From NCBI RefSeq assembly GCF_036323735.1, contig NC_086021.1:129333976-129397975 (forward strand): a DNA stretch of 64,000 nt, given 5' to 3'. The stretch comes from Rattus norvegicus. Its lineage: Eukaryota; Chordata; Mammalia; Rodentia; Muridae. Below are positions 46,990-58,471 of the stretch, in pieces. Below the pieces are notes generated by a model that was not told where the DNA came from, ran no database searches, and saw nothing but the letters and a program-made list of their open reading frames with translations. The position numbers were made by a program, and so were the translations under genes. How positions within the stretch are numbered: the stretch's first letter is position 1; each line of letters begins with the position of its first letter.

Positions 46990-47199
46990 GTTTACATGTG
47001 GCACCCATAAAAGATGAAGCTGAGAACACGGAAGGCTTCTCAGCAGTCCAGTCCAATCCAAACACAGCGCACTGCCAGAGCAAAAAGGAAATACTCAGAG
47101 GTTGATGATAGCTTGCCTTCAGGAGGAGAAAAACCATCCAAGAATGAAACCGGCTTATTGTCTTCAATTAAAAAGTTCATTAAAGGAAGCACGCCCAAG
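46990..47199 (+). CDS. Ctdspl2: Ctdspl2 exon 2 with start codon (coding 47014-47199)
   Basis: CTDSPL2 is a nuclear protein phosphatase of the HAD/FCP-SCP family. The acceptor is tctcctacag|gtttac and the donor cccaag|gtaata. The ATG at 47014 has A at -3. The 62 codons begin MKLRTRKASQQSSPIQTQRT, continue with a basic nuclear-localisation-like cluster (ARAKRKYSE), and end in an amphipathic LLSSIKKFIKGSTPK. From memory the mammalian CTDSPL2 N-terminus is nearly identical. The exon ends in phase 0. It begins with 24 nt of 5' UTR containing a minimal upstream ORF at 46996-47010. No catalytic residue is encoded here; the DxDxT motif lies beyond the window. Confidence 0.96.
46996..47010 (+). promoter_or_regulatory. 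Ctdspl2: Minimal upstream ORF directly before the Ctdspl2 start
   Basis: ATG TGG CAC CCA TAA ends three nucleotides before the main ATG (47014). Its start context is weak (T at -3, T at +4), so most ribosomes would be expected to scan past it. It is in every transcript that uses this acceptor. Confidence 0.7.
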
Positions 47200-47407
47200 G
47201 TAATACTTTAACCTCACACACATCTTGCTTAGTTTGTTTTCTCTAAGCATGTATAGAAGAGAAGTTGATATTAATAGAACCTATTTTAAAGGATAATGCA
47301 TATTTTAGTTTTCAGGAATATTACATGTGAGGTATTTAATGAAAATCCAAGACAAACATAACATTGAACTAAGTAATTTAGCTTTCTGTCATGGTGGTGG
47401 TTTTGTT

Positions 47408-47672
47408 TTTTTTTTTTGGATCTTTTTTTTTTTTTCGGAGCTGGGGACAGAACCCAGGGCCTTGCGCTTCCTAGGCAAACGCTCTACCACTGAGCTAAAT
47501 CCCCAACCCCTTTTGTTTTTGTTTTTTGAGATAGTATTTCTCTATGTGTTGTCTTGGCTGTCCTGGAAATAGCTCTGTAGACCAGGCTGGCCTTGAACTC
47601 TTAGAGATCCACCTGCCTCTGCTTCTGAGTGCATTAGGATTAAAGGTGTGTGCTTCCACTTCCCAGTAGTCC
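47408..47672 (-). mobile_element. ID SINE in the tail of a B1
   Basis: Reverse ID at about 47408-47509, followed by a reverse B1 at about 47515-47672 (ttgagatagtatttctctat, gaccaggctggccttgaact). The ID tail carries a related interrupter, gatcc. Confidence 0.9.
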
Positions 47673-48161
47673 ATTTTGTGTTTTTTGAGACAGGTTCTTG
47701 CTATATTATAGCCCAGTCTGGCCAAGCATTTGCTATGTAGCACAGGCTAATTTCCAATTTATAGCAGTCCTCCTGGCTTAACTTCCTGAGAATTGGGATA
47801 ACAGGTGCATGCTATTGTGCCGGTAGTCTCTGTTTTTCATGGTGTTACGAAAGTCAAAAGAGGATTTTCTTCATTGTTTTAAGTTAATGAAGAAAACATT
47901 TATTTAGTAGTGTAGTGCAGTGAGCAGTGGGTATAGCAGCAGTAGAGTAACTCTGCAGCTGAAAGAACATTAGTAAAAGAATGACTTCTGAATAGGAGGT
48001 AGTATGTTTTACATTGATATTATGGATTGTCATGAGTGATTAGGAAGTCAATTACTCTTCTAACCCTCAGGGAGATTGGAATTGGTGCCAAGTGCTTGGT
48101 CTCTGACTCCTTTTTTCAGACTAAGGTACAAAGCAAAAAAGCCGTCTTAGAAACTTCCATG

Positions 48162-48256
48162 CAGGGCTGGGGATTTAGCTCAGTGGTAGAGCGCTTGCCT
48201 AGGAAGCGCAAGGCCCTGGGTTCAGTCCCCAGCTCCGAAAAAAAAAAAAAAGAAAA
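48162..48256 (+). mobile_element. ID SINE (sense copy)
   Basis: Starts ggctggggatttagctcagt and has the cctaggaagcgc variant. Target duplication agaaacttccatg is at 48149-48161 and 48257-48269. It is the only + strand ID I find in the Ctdspl2 introns. Confidence 0.96.
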
Positions 48257-48291
48257 AGAAACTTCCATGTATTCTGTAAATGTGCATTGTT

Positions 48292-48402
48292 TGTTTGTTT
48301 GTTTGTTTGTTTGTTTGTTCTTTTTTTCGGAGCTGGGGACCGAACCCAGGGCCTTGCGCTTCCTAGGCAAGCGCTCTACCACTGAGCTAAATCCCCAGCC
48401 CC
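48292..48402 (-). mobile_element. ID SINE (antisense copy)
   Basis: Reverse ID with a (GTTT)n-type tail at about 48289-48319. Target duplication aatgtgcattgtt is at 48279-48291 and 48403-48415. Its body is nearly complementary to the copy at 48162. Confidence 0.96.
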
Positions 48403-48569
48403 AATGTGCATTGTTATTTATGATGTTGATTTTGTTATGACTTTATGATTTTCTTTTGTGTTTATGAGACAGATATTTTCAAAAATAGAAAAACAATCAT
48501 TTTCTTGCCTTGTTCATAGTGGTAGGTTCGGTTATAGGTAGCAAATCCTTTTTAATTTAATTTTTTTGA

Positions 48570-48870
48570 GATTTTTATTTTATATGTGTGGGTGTTTTGC
48601 CTATGTGTTTGTATATACATGCACTACAGTGTATCCAGGGAGGTCAGAAGAGGCATTGGAGCCCCTGGAACTGCAGTTACAGTTTTTAGCTATTATGTGG
48701 GTACTGGGAATTGAACCAGTTCTTCTTTGGAAGAGCATTCTTTTTTTTTTTTTCTTTTCTTTTTCTCGGAGATGGGGATCAAACCCAGGGCCTTGCGCTT
48801 GCTAGGCAAGCGCTCTACCACTGAGCTAAATCCCCAACCCTGGAAGAGCATTCTTAAGCACAGCTATCTC
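48570..48870 (-). mobile_element. B3-type SINE with nested ID
   Basis: The reverse B3 is split by a reverse ID at 48743-48840. Target duplication tggaagagcattctt is at 48728-48742 and 48841-48855, perfect over 15 bp. Confidence 0.93.
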
Positions 48871-49750
48871 TTTGAAAGCCCCTTTCTTCAGTTATTATCA
48901 TATTTCAGAATAAAGCTTCAGCATATGTGTGCAAGCCCCTCCCTCATTTTTATTTTTTGGAGATTTACTGAGTCAGGGTCTCAGTCTGTACCTCTGACTG
49001 CCTGGAACCTCAGCCATAGTGTAAGCTGCACTCTACAGAGACCCACCTGCCTCTGCGCCCTGAGCTCCGAGTCTCACCGTACTGTGGCTGGCTTATTCTG
49101 CATGCACAGACATATTCCTAGTCATGCACCCCAGGTGCTGGCACTAAAGGTTTATGCCACCATGGTGGGCTCTCTCCCCATTGTTTACCTGTAACAAAGT
49201 ACATGAAATTCTCAATCTGTTCTAATCCATATTTTGGCCCAAACACTCGGTATTTCTCTGATTTCAGAATTTTAAAACTGTTAGCAAGAACACTCAAATT
49301 ATTTACATATAGTGTTTGTGCTTTTAGTACAGTGAGATTTCTAATACTATATTTGAAGTGAAAGCTTCAGTTTTGATACGGTGTAATTTTAATGAAACGT
49401 TGAAATATTCATTTCACATCAAAACCATATTAATCTCCTAATTATGATCTATAGAAAAAAATATTTTTACATTATATATGCAAAATAAACCTAATTATAG
49501 ATAAGATACACATTACTGAAGATTGAGCCCAGGGCATCATTCTAGGTAAGTACTTTACACACTGAGTTACTCTCTCAGCTCCTTTTCTCTGTCTTTTTTT
49601 TTTTTTTTTTTTTTTTATAAGACAAGTTCTCACACCATAGCCCAAGCTCATCTGATCCTCAAAGCAATCCTGCCTCAAATCTCCAGAGTGCTATGACTGT
49701 AAAGAGCTACCATACCCAATTTTTAACTTTGAATATTGTAATGGACTGAT

Positions 49751-49765
49751 TTTTTTTTGCCATTT

Positions 49766-49797
<32 letters not shown>

Positions 49798-49877
49798 TTT
49801 TTTTGGAGCTGGGGATCGAACCCAGGGCCTTGCGCTTGCTAGTTAAGCGCTCTACCGCTGACCTAAATCCCCAACCC
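49751..49877 (-). mobile_element. ID SINE
   Basis: Reverse ID with a long T-rich tail and substitutions (ctagttaagc, accgctgacct). Flanks are low-complexity T-rich, so the target duplication is uncertain. Confidence 0.9.
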
Positions 49878-50004
49878 CTTTTTCTGTCATTTTTAAAAGA
49901 TGATCATAAAATTTTAAATTGATTTCATGATGGATTTATGTCTCAATCTAAAAAAACATTATTAGATCAATTTTGTTTTGTTTTGTTTTGAAACAGACTC
50001 CAAA

Positions 50005-50125
50005 AGTTCTGGTTGTCCTGGAACTCTATATAAACCAGGCTGACCTTAAACTCACTGAGATCCACCTGTTTCTACCTCCCAAGTTTCTGCCTCCGAGATT
50101 AAAGGCATGCACTACCATGTCTGGC
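50005..50125 (-). mobile_element. B1 SINE
   Basis: Reverse B1: ggttgtcctggaactctata, accaggctgaccttaaactc, gattaaaggcatgcactacc. Confidence 0.8.
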
Positions 50126-51229
50126 ATTAGATGGTTATATTGTAATCCTTAGAATGAAGTAACTCATGATACCATAATAAATCTTTTATTATATTTTATC
50201 TGTTTATTAATTGCATGCATATGTACATGTGTGGATGCATATGTGCCACAACACATGTGTGAAGGTCCTAGGATTACCGTCGGAGTCCGTTCTCTTCTGT
50301 CACGAGTCCCAGGGATCCAAGGCAGGTTGGCAGGTTGGCAGCAGGGACCTGTACTTGCTGAGGCATTTCACCGGCCCAGGAATAATAAGCAGATAATCTC
50401 CTTTTTCTCTCTGTAACAGTTTCATGCAGCTTAGTCTCAACCCAGCCTCTGTGTATCCTGATTCTCCAGCCTCTACCTTCCAACTGCTGCGATTATCACC
50501 TGTGTTTTGGGATCCTGGGCATCAAAGCCAGGGCCTTGTTCATTCTTGATAAATACTGAGCCTCGGCACCCAGCCACTTGTTGATTTTTTTTGGGACAGA
50601 ATTGTTTTAGCGTTGACTGACTTAGACTGTATTATGTAACCCAGGCTGGCCTTGAACGCATAAGCAGCCTCCAGAAGTGTGGGATTGTAGGTATGACCTG
50701 CCACACCAAGCTTAGTCGGTAAATTAGTTAAGTAGAGATGGAAAAGTTCTCCCTCTTCATCTCCAACCATACATGGTTACTTCATGTTATAGAGACATCT
50801 TTCTTTGGATCAGTTTTTGTTTTGATTATGCCCTAAGTTCAGATTCATTGCAAAATATTTATTTTTATACCTACATTATGCTTTCTTTATATTGTCCTTT
50901 TTTTGTTTTCTTAAATTGAGGTCTTAATATATATCTTAGGCTGACCTCAAACAGTCTTCCTGCTTTAGCCCCTCAAGTGCTGGTGTTTACAGACCTGTCC
51001 ACCAAGTCAGCCTTTCTGTTACTGTGTGTTCTGTGAAGAACCTGGGGGGAAATAGAAGTACTTGAACCTTGTTTTCTTTTAATTTACTTTATGATTGCAG
51101 AGTTTTTTGTAATTTAATATAAATTTTAGAATTAGTTTAGATTATTAAAAAGCTGCCACTGCTATTACAATAAATTTTGTACATCATTCACTTCATGAAT
51201 ATGTAGATCATTTATCGAGGATGGACACC

Positions 51230-51356
51230 TTTTTTTTTTTTTTCTCTCTTCTTTTTCTTTTCTTTTTCTTTTTTCTTTTTTTTGGAGCTGGGGACCGAAC
51301 CCAGGGCCTTGTGCTTGCTAGGCAAGCGCTCTAACACTGAGCTAAATCCCCAACCC
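51230..51356 (-). mobile_element. ID SINE
   Basis: Reverse ID with a compound CT-interrupted tail, flanked by cgaggatgg repeats (left copy ends about 51223, right copy starts about 51357). Confidence 0.92.
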
Positions 51357-52029
51357 CGAGGATGGGGTATCTTAATATGGAGTCTGTCAATTCATGATGA
51401 TGATAAATTTGAGCCAGACACAGTGGTGAGTACCTGTAGTACCACTGTTTGTAAGGCTGAGGTAGGAGGATGACCTGGGGAACACGATGAGACTTGCGTG
51501 TTTTGAGGAAATAAAAAAACGAAGCATGGTGCTGTATTCTAATCTTAGCTAACCTGGGCTACATTACAGGGCCTTGTCATAATAAAGAACAACAACAGAA
51601 AAGATGAGGGTGGTGAAGGCAAGAATGGAAAGCTAACCTCAGGTACATAGCAAGCCAGTTTGGGCTTAGTGAGCCTGTTGTCTTCAAGAGGAAAAATAGA
51701 GAGGAGCCGTGTATAGTGAGTGGTGTGAACATTCCTGTAATCCTTGATACAGGAGGATTGACATGAGTTCTAGTCCCATCCTTGGCTACAAAGTAAGTAC
51801 CAGACTAGTTGGAGCTCAATGGGAAAACTCTTGTCTCAGAAATTTCAAAACTGACCAACTAAACAACTACAAAACTGAGCAGAATTAAAAAGTGCTCTGC
51901 TACTGAGTTACACTCTAGCCTGATGGAGTTAATCTTATTTTTTCTGAATAATATGGAAGTCTTGCTCTATTTCTACCAACTTTATTACTAGGTATTTGAT
52001 GTTTTGTAATGCTTTAACTTTATTCTTAG

Positions 52030-52545
52030 TATTTACTTTTGAGATAGGGTCTCATTGTATAGCTCTGACTGGCCAGGAGCTTGCTGGGTCGTCTTAGGTG
52101 GTCTTGAACTCATAGAGATATTGACCTGCTTCTGTCTTTTAAGTACTGGGAGTAAAGATGTGCAGCATGCTGCCCAGCAAATGCTTTTTAAATTTTTAAG
52201 ATAGTTATGTACTTACTGAACTCAAAATGTAGTCAGGGATGACCTTAAACTTCTGACTCTCTTGCCTCCAACTCCCAAGTCTGGGATTACAGGTGTGTGT
52301 TACTACTATGTCCAATGCTTTTTAATATTTTAAAACAAATGTTTTATTCTTTATTTGTGTGAATATTCTGTCTGCATGTTTTTCTGTGCTACTGTCATGC
52401 AGTTCTTGCTAAATCTGATCTCCCTGGAACTGGAGTTACTGACGGTTGTGAGTCACCATTTGGGTGCTTGGAATTGGATGCTGGGCCTCTGGAAGAACAA
52501 CCAGTGCTCTTAATCACTAAGCCATCTGCCTCGCCCCTTATAATA
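52030..52545 (-). mobile_element. Two B1 pieces and a B3-type SINE
   Basis: Reverse degenerate B1s at about 52030-52180 and 52200-52300, then a reverse B3 at about 52330-52545 (ctggaactggagttactgac, gcctctggaagaacaaccag). Confidence 0.65.
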
Positions 52546-52984
52546 CAAATACTTCAAAAAGCTCAACTGGGTAGCTGTTGTTGCTAATACAAAATTCAGT
52601 TTATGGGGACTGGAAAGACAGCTGAGTAGTTGAGGGCATATCATTACCTTTATGTGGGTGCTGGGGTTTGAATTCTGGTCATTAGGCTTAGCAGCAAGTA
52701 CTTTCTGAGCTGCCTTGCTGGCCTATGCTTTCTTTTTCTATTTTGATGCAAAAAGAAAATTATAATTATTGCCATTTACAATACTAGGTTTTGTCTTTGA
52801 AATAATATAACAGGACTGGAGATTAGAAGTTAAGAGCATTTGTTGCTCTTGCAGAGAAACTGGGTTTGGCAACTCAGACCTGTCTTTAACTATTGTTAAA
52901 GATAGATTGTTTTATTGTTTTGTTTTGTTTTTTGCCTGCATGGATACTAGAAACACATGCCCAGGCACACCTATGATGTGCATG

Positions 52985-53215
52985 ACATAAAAATAAATTT
53001 GAGAAATGGAGAGATGTCTCAGTGGTTAAGAGCACTTATTGGTCTTGCAGAGAACCTAGGTTTGGTTCCTAGCATCTACAAAGTAACTCAAAACTCTTAA
53101 CTGTAGATCCAAGTGATCTGATACCCTCTTGTGGCCTCCATAAGCTCCTGCATGCGTATGATGCTCATACTCATGAAGACCCCCACACATTTGTTTTATA
53201 AGTTAAAATATATGT
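52985..53215 (+). mobile_element. B3/B4-type SINE
   Basis: Sense copy starting gagaaatggagagatgtctc with a ggtttggttcctagcatcta middle. Confidence 0.7.
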
Positions 53216-53449
53216 AGCCAGCCTTTAGGAAATTCATAGTGGTATATGTTTTATTTATATTTTGTGTATGTGTGCCTATGTGGTGAGTGAGTACTACCAA
53301 CCTATTCCCTCCCTCTTTGTACCAGCATTCAGTGACAGCTTGCGTAGTTTTCTCTTTCCATCATATGGACTGTGGGGTTGAACTCTAGAACATCAGGATT
53401 AGTGCGCCTTTACTTATGATATTAACATACTCATCATCGTTCCTGTTGT

Positions 53450-53633
53450 TTTAACTTTTTGTACATGGTATTTTGCCTGCTTGTTGTTTGTGCCAAGTGC
53501 CCATGGAGGCCAGAAGAGGGCCAGAAGAGAGTTGTAGGTGGTTGTGAGCTGTCACGTGGGTGCTAGGAACCAGACCCCAGTCCTCAGGAGAAGCAGTCAG
53601 TTCTCTTAACTAATAAGAGTTACTATATTATTT

Positions 53634-53689
<56 letters not shown>

Positions 53690-53877
53690 GTATGTGTGCA
53701 TGTTTGCTATAGGTATGTGGCGTGCCTCCAGAGGATAGAGAAGGTAGGTGTCAGATCTTTTCCTGAGTTGGATTTTTCAGGAGGTCTTGAGCTGTCTGAC
53801 ATGGGTGCTGGGAACCACAATCAGGTTCTTTGGAAGAGCAGCATGTGCTCTTAACTGCTGAGTCATCTCTTCAGCCC
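53450..53877 (-). mobile_element. Two B3-type SINEs separated by a (GT)n tract
   Basis: Reverse copies at about 53450-53615 and 53690-53877, each ending in a ttaactnntgag-type start block. Between them is (GT)n at 53636-53693, the expanded tail of the second copy. Confidence 0.75.
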
Positions 53878-54249
53878 CTTTGCTAATATATTTTAAAAGT
53901 ATCTCAAATGAGCTGAGGCGATGGTTCAATGTGTAGTCCCCAAGAGTCACTCCCAGTGCTGTCCTTTGACCTCCAAACACACACATACTACCTACGTGCA
54001 CACACACACAATTTTATTTTTTTCTAAAGTACCCAAAATAAGAAAAAAATGAAGCAAGGTAAATGAGAATATTGTGTATATAAGTTAGGTATCATTTGTA
54101 ATTTGAAAAATCTAATCTTTATCCAATGACTTTAGTTTGTCTGACTAAACTAGAAACTATAATATAGAGGATTATCATAATATTGCGGGAAATGACTAGT
54201 GCAGTAATGACTCTGGAAATTTTTACAGATGAGAAAATAAATCATAGTG

Positions 54250-54445
54250 CTTGGAGGTATATTTTATTTAATTTTATTTTTTATGCATATAAGTATTTTG
54301 CCCGCATATATGTATGTCTGGTTCCTGTGAAGGTCGGAAGAAGGTGTTGGTTCCCTAGTAATGGAGTTATATATGGCTGTGAATAGAAACTGGGTCCTCT
54401 GTAAGAGCAAAACTGTTCTTCACTATTGAGTCATCTCTCCAGCTC
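54250..54445 (-). mobile_element. B3-type SINE
   Basis: Reverse copy: aagtattttgcccgcatata, ggtcggaagaaggtgttggt, ttgagtcatctctccagctc. Confidence 0.75.
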
Positions 54446-54900
54446 CCTTGGCAGTATATTTTCATCCGTCATATTTAAGGAGTAGTATAAACAGGCCATG
54501 TAGCCGTACCTTAAGTAAAGCAGTGGGTAGACTGCTAGGTATGAATTCGGGTATTGCAGGTTTGGAAGTCTGAATATCAGCAGATTCTGTGGATCACAGA
54601 AATGGGCTTCGTTGTTTAGAACAGTTTTATGAATAAACTTGACTGAAAATTGAGAGCATATTGTAAAGTTCAGTTATTTTCGGAGCATAAGAAATTTAGG
54701 AGCCTTAAGAAATCTTGGGCTATCATTATAATTGTGTAGAATAACCACATCAGCACTTTAAAAGCATTGTCAATCACTCTACGATGTTAATTGTATTTTG
54801 TCTCTTCAGTATATGAAAAACAGGAGAAAGTATGTATTTCATTTAAAATGAAAAGCAGAATAATTATGCTCAATGAATTTTTTTCCTGTTATATCTTAAG

Positions 54901-55039
54901 GAAGAGAGAGAAAATCCTTCAAAACGGAGTAGAATTGAACGAGATATAGATAATAATTTAATCACATCAACACCAAGAACTGGAGAAAAGCCTGACAAAC
55001 AGTTGTCTCGAGTAAGACGGAAAAGTCCAGTCAATGGAG
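54901..55039 (+). CDS. Ctdspl2: Ctdspl2 exon 3
   Basis: Acceptor tatcttaag|gaagag, donor atggag|gtttgt. In frame with exon 2 (phase 0), it gives residues 63-108 plus the first base of codon 109: EERENPSKRSRIERDIDNNL, then ITSTPRTGEKPDKQ and a basic LSRVRRKSPVNG. The region is hydrophilic, Ser/Thr-Pro and Lys/Arg-rich and probably disordered. KRSRIER and RVRRK could add to nuclear targeting. It agrees with my memory of CTDSPL2. The donor gtttgt is weaker than consensus. Confidence 0.95.
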
Positions 55040-55990
55040 GTTTGTTTATGTTTTGATGCTATCTTATCTTTAACTGCAAGCAGAAGTCCCTCCTCACCTG
55101 CCATGGCCTATGGGAGATACTGAAGAGGGGCCCTACCCCCTCAGAGGAGAAGGGAGGGGGAGTGGGGGAAGAATTATGGGAGGGAGTGACTGGGGGGGGG
55201 GGCGTGTAGGGGATGTAACGTGAATAAGTAAAAAAGGTAAAATTTAAAAAAAAACAAAACTGCTTTGAGGCTGGGCTTCATAGGCCAGTGTCTGCATTCA
55301 AGAGGCAGAGGAAAGTATCAAGTGAAACTAAAAATTATTTTCCTAAAATTTTTTACTTTTATGAATTAAAACAAGTACAAGGAGAAAAGCAGATTTACAT
55401 TATTTATTACCCAGTGTAAATGGACTGGGGCTAGGACTATGCCTCATTGGTAGTGTATCGGCATAGCACGCTCAGTTTCCAACACCAGAAAAGATAAATG
55501 GGTCAACATTTTGACAATTTAGTTGAAATATGTATACAACTTTGTTTATGGATCAAGTTATTTATTTACTTGTCATTCTTAGAGGTAGATATCAGGAAAA
55601 GTTTGAAATAAGCAATACCTTGTATCTGTGTGTTAGAATTGGTAACTTGTTTGCTTACTTACATGCATTTTCCTTATTTTCTGTTGTTCTGTGCTGATTT
55701 GAAACCTCTCCAGTTATTTAACTTTAGATGTAAATCAACATTGAAAAAACTCAGTGAATGTTAGCATTTATAAACATTGTAAATACATTAAGATAATTAG
55801 ATGTATAAGACATTTGCTCCCCCCAAAGAAAAAGAAAAAAATTTGCCCCAGGATTCCCTTGCTAAGCATTCATGAACATTAAGTCTACACAAAATATTTT
55901 GAGAGGAAAGAATATTTAAAATGATTTATAGCACACACCTGAAATGCAATGTTTGCTAGACATTCCTTATCTTTTCTTTTTCTTTCATAG
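55040..55990 (+). other. Ctdspl2: Ctdspl2 intron 3
   Basis: 951 nt. About 55080-55260 resembles an L1 3'-UTR end in sense orientation (taccccctcagaggagaagg, a G-run at 55190-55201, then gatgtaacgtgaataagtaa and an A-rich end). The remainder is AT-rich and unassigned. Confidence 0.75.
55080..55260 (+). mobile_element. Truncated old L1 3' end
   Basis: G-rich polypurine stretch (including a run of about 10 Gs) followed by gggatgtaacgtgaataagt and an A-rich tail, typical of rodent L1 3' termini. 5' truncated. Confidence 0.6.
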
Positions 55991-56140
55991 AAGCTGGTAG
56001 TTATGAAATGACAAATCAACATATAAAACAAAATGGAAAATTAGAAGATAATCCTTGTTCAGGTAGTCCTCCAAGGACTACATTGTTGGGGACCATATTT
56101 TCGCCAGTCTTCAACTTTTTTTCACCAGCAAATAAAAATG
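55991..56140 (+). CDS. Ctdspl2: Ctdspl2 exon 4
   Basis: Acceptor ctttcatag|aagctg, donor aaaatg|gtaagt (perfect consensus). The 150 nt complete codon 109 and give residues to 158: EAGSYEMTNQHIKQNGKLED, then NPCSGSPPRTTLLGTIF and SPVFNFFSPANKN. The hydrophobic TLLGTIFSPVFNFFSP block contains two Ser-Pro sites and stands out in an otherwise polar region. It could be a short linear interaction or phosphorylation motif (inference). Both flanking introns are phase 1, so the exon could be skipped without a frame change. Confidence 0.95.
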
Positions 56141-57849
56141 GTAAGTAAAACCCATTTTTTTAGACAGTTAAACATTAACTAAAATTACAGTTTTTCTAGT
56201 TTGTAAAGATCTTTTTGAGCTGGGCATAGTGGGACATCTCTTGAGTTTGAAGTCAACCTGGTCTACACAAAGAACCATATCTTGAAAAAAGAACCCTAAC
56301 CCCCCCACCCCCAAAAAAAGACCTTTTGGTTTTACTGGCATACTTTGTCAGAGAGGAGAAAGGTGAGCATTAAAAAGACACACTTGGCTGAGCCTGTAGC
56401 ACTTGAATTTGGAAGCTTAATACCATTGAGTTGAAAGGCGGCAGTAAGTGTAGAGGTCTGAGGATTTTAATGTGAAAGAAAAACCAAGGATGTCACAAAA
56501 TCAAGTGTGTCCTTTTGTCTAAGAACAAGAAAGGTCTGGTAGTAAGAGATTGAAGAGAAGTGTGAAAACTAAGAGGCTGTTGACCAAGCTGGAGTCAGAA
56601 GAACAGGCAGAGGTAGGGAGCTCCCACAGAAGCACCATAGAGACATTTTTTCCTGGGGCTGGAAGGAAGAAGTTGCTGGCAAAGCATTGCCCTCCACTAC
56701 ATGGCAAACCAGGAGCTGTGTGTTAGACTTATGTAATTAAGAGTGTGTTGGCAACAGTTTACGTTAGATGGACGCAAAGAACCACATAGGCTAAAAGCAT
56801 TAAGCTCAAAAGTAGTAGTGCTTTTGCCTTTATTCCTTGTTTTGCCTATTAGTGAAAAATCAGTTAACTGGTAGCAGTGGAGATAAGTGTATATTAGAGT
56901 TGGGAGGATAAAAATGTTGGGGGTTGGGTATCAGGTAAAGACATACTCTTTTAGGAGAGGGCTTAATATTAAAGCACTAAGGGGAGAGTAGTATTGTATA
57001 AGGAAATTGAGAGTACTGGAAGTTGACTTTGTTATTTTTGTTTAAAATTATACTTGAAGGGAGAATGAAATAGTATTTCATAGTGGGAGAAGAATTGGGT
57101 AATTCTTTATTCTGTGTTACTTAAATGGAAGCTTATTGAGAAATTAATCATGTCTTAACAGTTACTATTATGTTTTTTAAAAATGATTTAACCTTGGGTC
57201 TTTTAGTAAAAAGATTCTGATGGTTAGGAGAACATCTAGCCTGTTCTTGGATAACTTCTCTGGTTGGAAATTGTAGTTGCCATCATGCTCGAAGGCTTAG
57301 CTTAGTGTATTTGAACTGGAAGATAGAGAGCTGTTTGGTGATAATGTTTATCAAATGACTTACATCTAGTACTTTAATGGAAAGTTCTGAGTTGTAGTTA
57401 TTTGACTTAGGAGGTGTTCGCAGACTATTTAAGAACTTAATGAAAACTCTGTTCATAAATTATATGCAGCTAGGCCTAGTGGCACAGACTGTCTATAGTT
57501 CCCAGCTATTGGGGAGGCTCAGGCAGGAGGATTGGATAAATTTTCAAGCCCTGACTGAACTACTTAGTGATACCATGCCTTAAAAGTTGAGTAGAGATTG
57601 AGGGTACAACTCAGTGGCAGAGGGCTTGCCTAGTATGTGTGAATCTCTAGGTTCAATGCCTACTACTAAAAGACAAAATATCTTAATCTCCATTGTTTAG
57701 CTTTTTATAGATAATTTCAAATAATAGTACCCTCCAAACGGAGGTTTTGTATGAGTAATCTAAAAAAAATAAATCATAATGTTGTTTGCATTTAGCTTTT
57801 TTAATATTTGATTGGAAGTGATTCATGGTTTGTTGGTAAACAATTCCAG
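56141..57849 (+). other. Ctdspl2: Ctdspl2 intron 4
   Basis: 1709 nt. Mostly single-copy-looking AT-rich sequence. A B1/ID-like degenerate block lies at about 57465-57670 (ggcttgcctagtatgtgtg resembles an old ID-related copy). Nothing else recognised. Confidence 0.75.
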
Positions 57850-58062
57850 GAACGTCAGGTTCAGATTCCCCAGGACAGGCTGTGGAAGCTGAGGAGATAG
57901 TGAAACAACTTGACATGGAACAGGTGGATGAAATCACTACCAGTACTACGTCAGCTAATGGAGCGGCCTACTCAAATCAAGCAGTTCAAGTGAGGCCATC
58001 ACTCAATAATGGTTTGGAAGAAGCAGAAGAAACAGTTACTCGGGATATCCCACCCCTTACAG
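57850..58062 (+). CDS. Ctdspl2: Ctdspl2 exon 5
   Basis: Acceptor acaattccag|gaacg, donor cttacag|gtgaag. 213 nt complete codon 159 and run to 229 plus one base: GTSGSDSPGQAVEAEEIVKQ, LDMEQVDEITTSTTSANGAA, then YSNQAVQVRPSLNNGLEEAE and ETVTRDIPPLT. The segment is acidic with Ser/Thr-rich runs and is probably disordered, linking the N-terminal motifs to the phosphatase domain. Phase 1 on both sides, again frame-neutral if skipped. Compared with human (from memory) the TTSTTTS run is slightly shorter here. Confidence 0.95.
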
Positions 58063-58471
58063 GTGAAGAAAATATTCCCTTAACAGATCTTATAGTTATA
58101 AAAACACAGTGTTCAATATTTTTTAAGTGGACAGATTGAATGCTTAAGTTTTTCTTACTTGAAGTTAAAAGGAGACTGAGCAAGATTTGTCCCTGAATCC
58201 TGTCATCATATGCAATAGCCTTAGACATTTTAAGATTAAAGTGGCTGTAGAGAGAGGCAGTCTCGTACCTTTAGAACGGTCTGATTCATTAGTGGAGACA
58301 CTCTTGCCCAGACGAGATTCTTTCACTAGCCCAAGCTCGGCAGCTTATCTTAGGTCTTCACAACGTTCTAACTGCTACATTCCTGCACTAGTTGACATCA
58401 AGGTGTGTACACAGGTCTGAATTTATTATTTCTAAGTACTGTGGTACATGATCATAAAAAGTACGGGATCA

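Larger units (their letters stand above)
47200..54900 (+). other. Ctdspl2: Ctdspl2 intron 2
   Basis: 7.7 kb, GT at 47200 and AG at 54899-54900. It holds ID elements at 47408-, 48162+, 48292-, 48743-, 49751- and 51230-. It also has B1 copies (47515-47672-, 50005-50125-, 52030-52300-) and several B3/B4 copies (48570-, 52330-, 52985+, 53450-, 53690-, 54250-). A (GT)n tract lies at 53636-53693. Stretches 49200-49560, 50720-51200 and 54450-54890 have nothing I can name. Confidence 0.85.

Noticed and set aside
46996..47010. Using the ATG at 46996 as the Ctdspl2 start
   Set aside because: It hits TAA after four codons and has a weak context. The ATG at 47014 opens the conserved protein.
48116..48440. 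Overlapping open frames on both strands with shared peptide blocks
   Set aside because: The same peptide appears at many sites because it is the translation of ID elements. Not protein-coding.
57882..58139. Extending Ctdspl2 exon 5 past 58062 as an open frame
   Set aside because: The frame stays open to a stop at 58137, but a strong donor (cag|gtgaag) at 58062/58063 joins in phase to the exon at 62306. Intron retention would truncate the protein.
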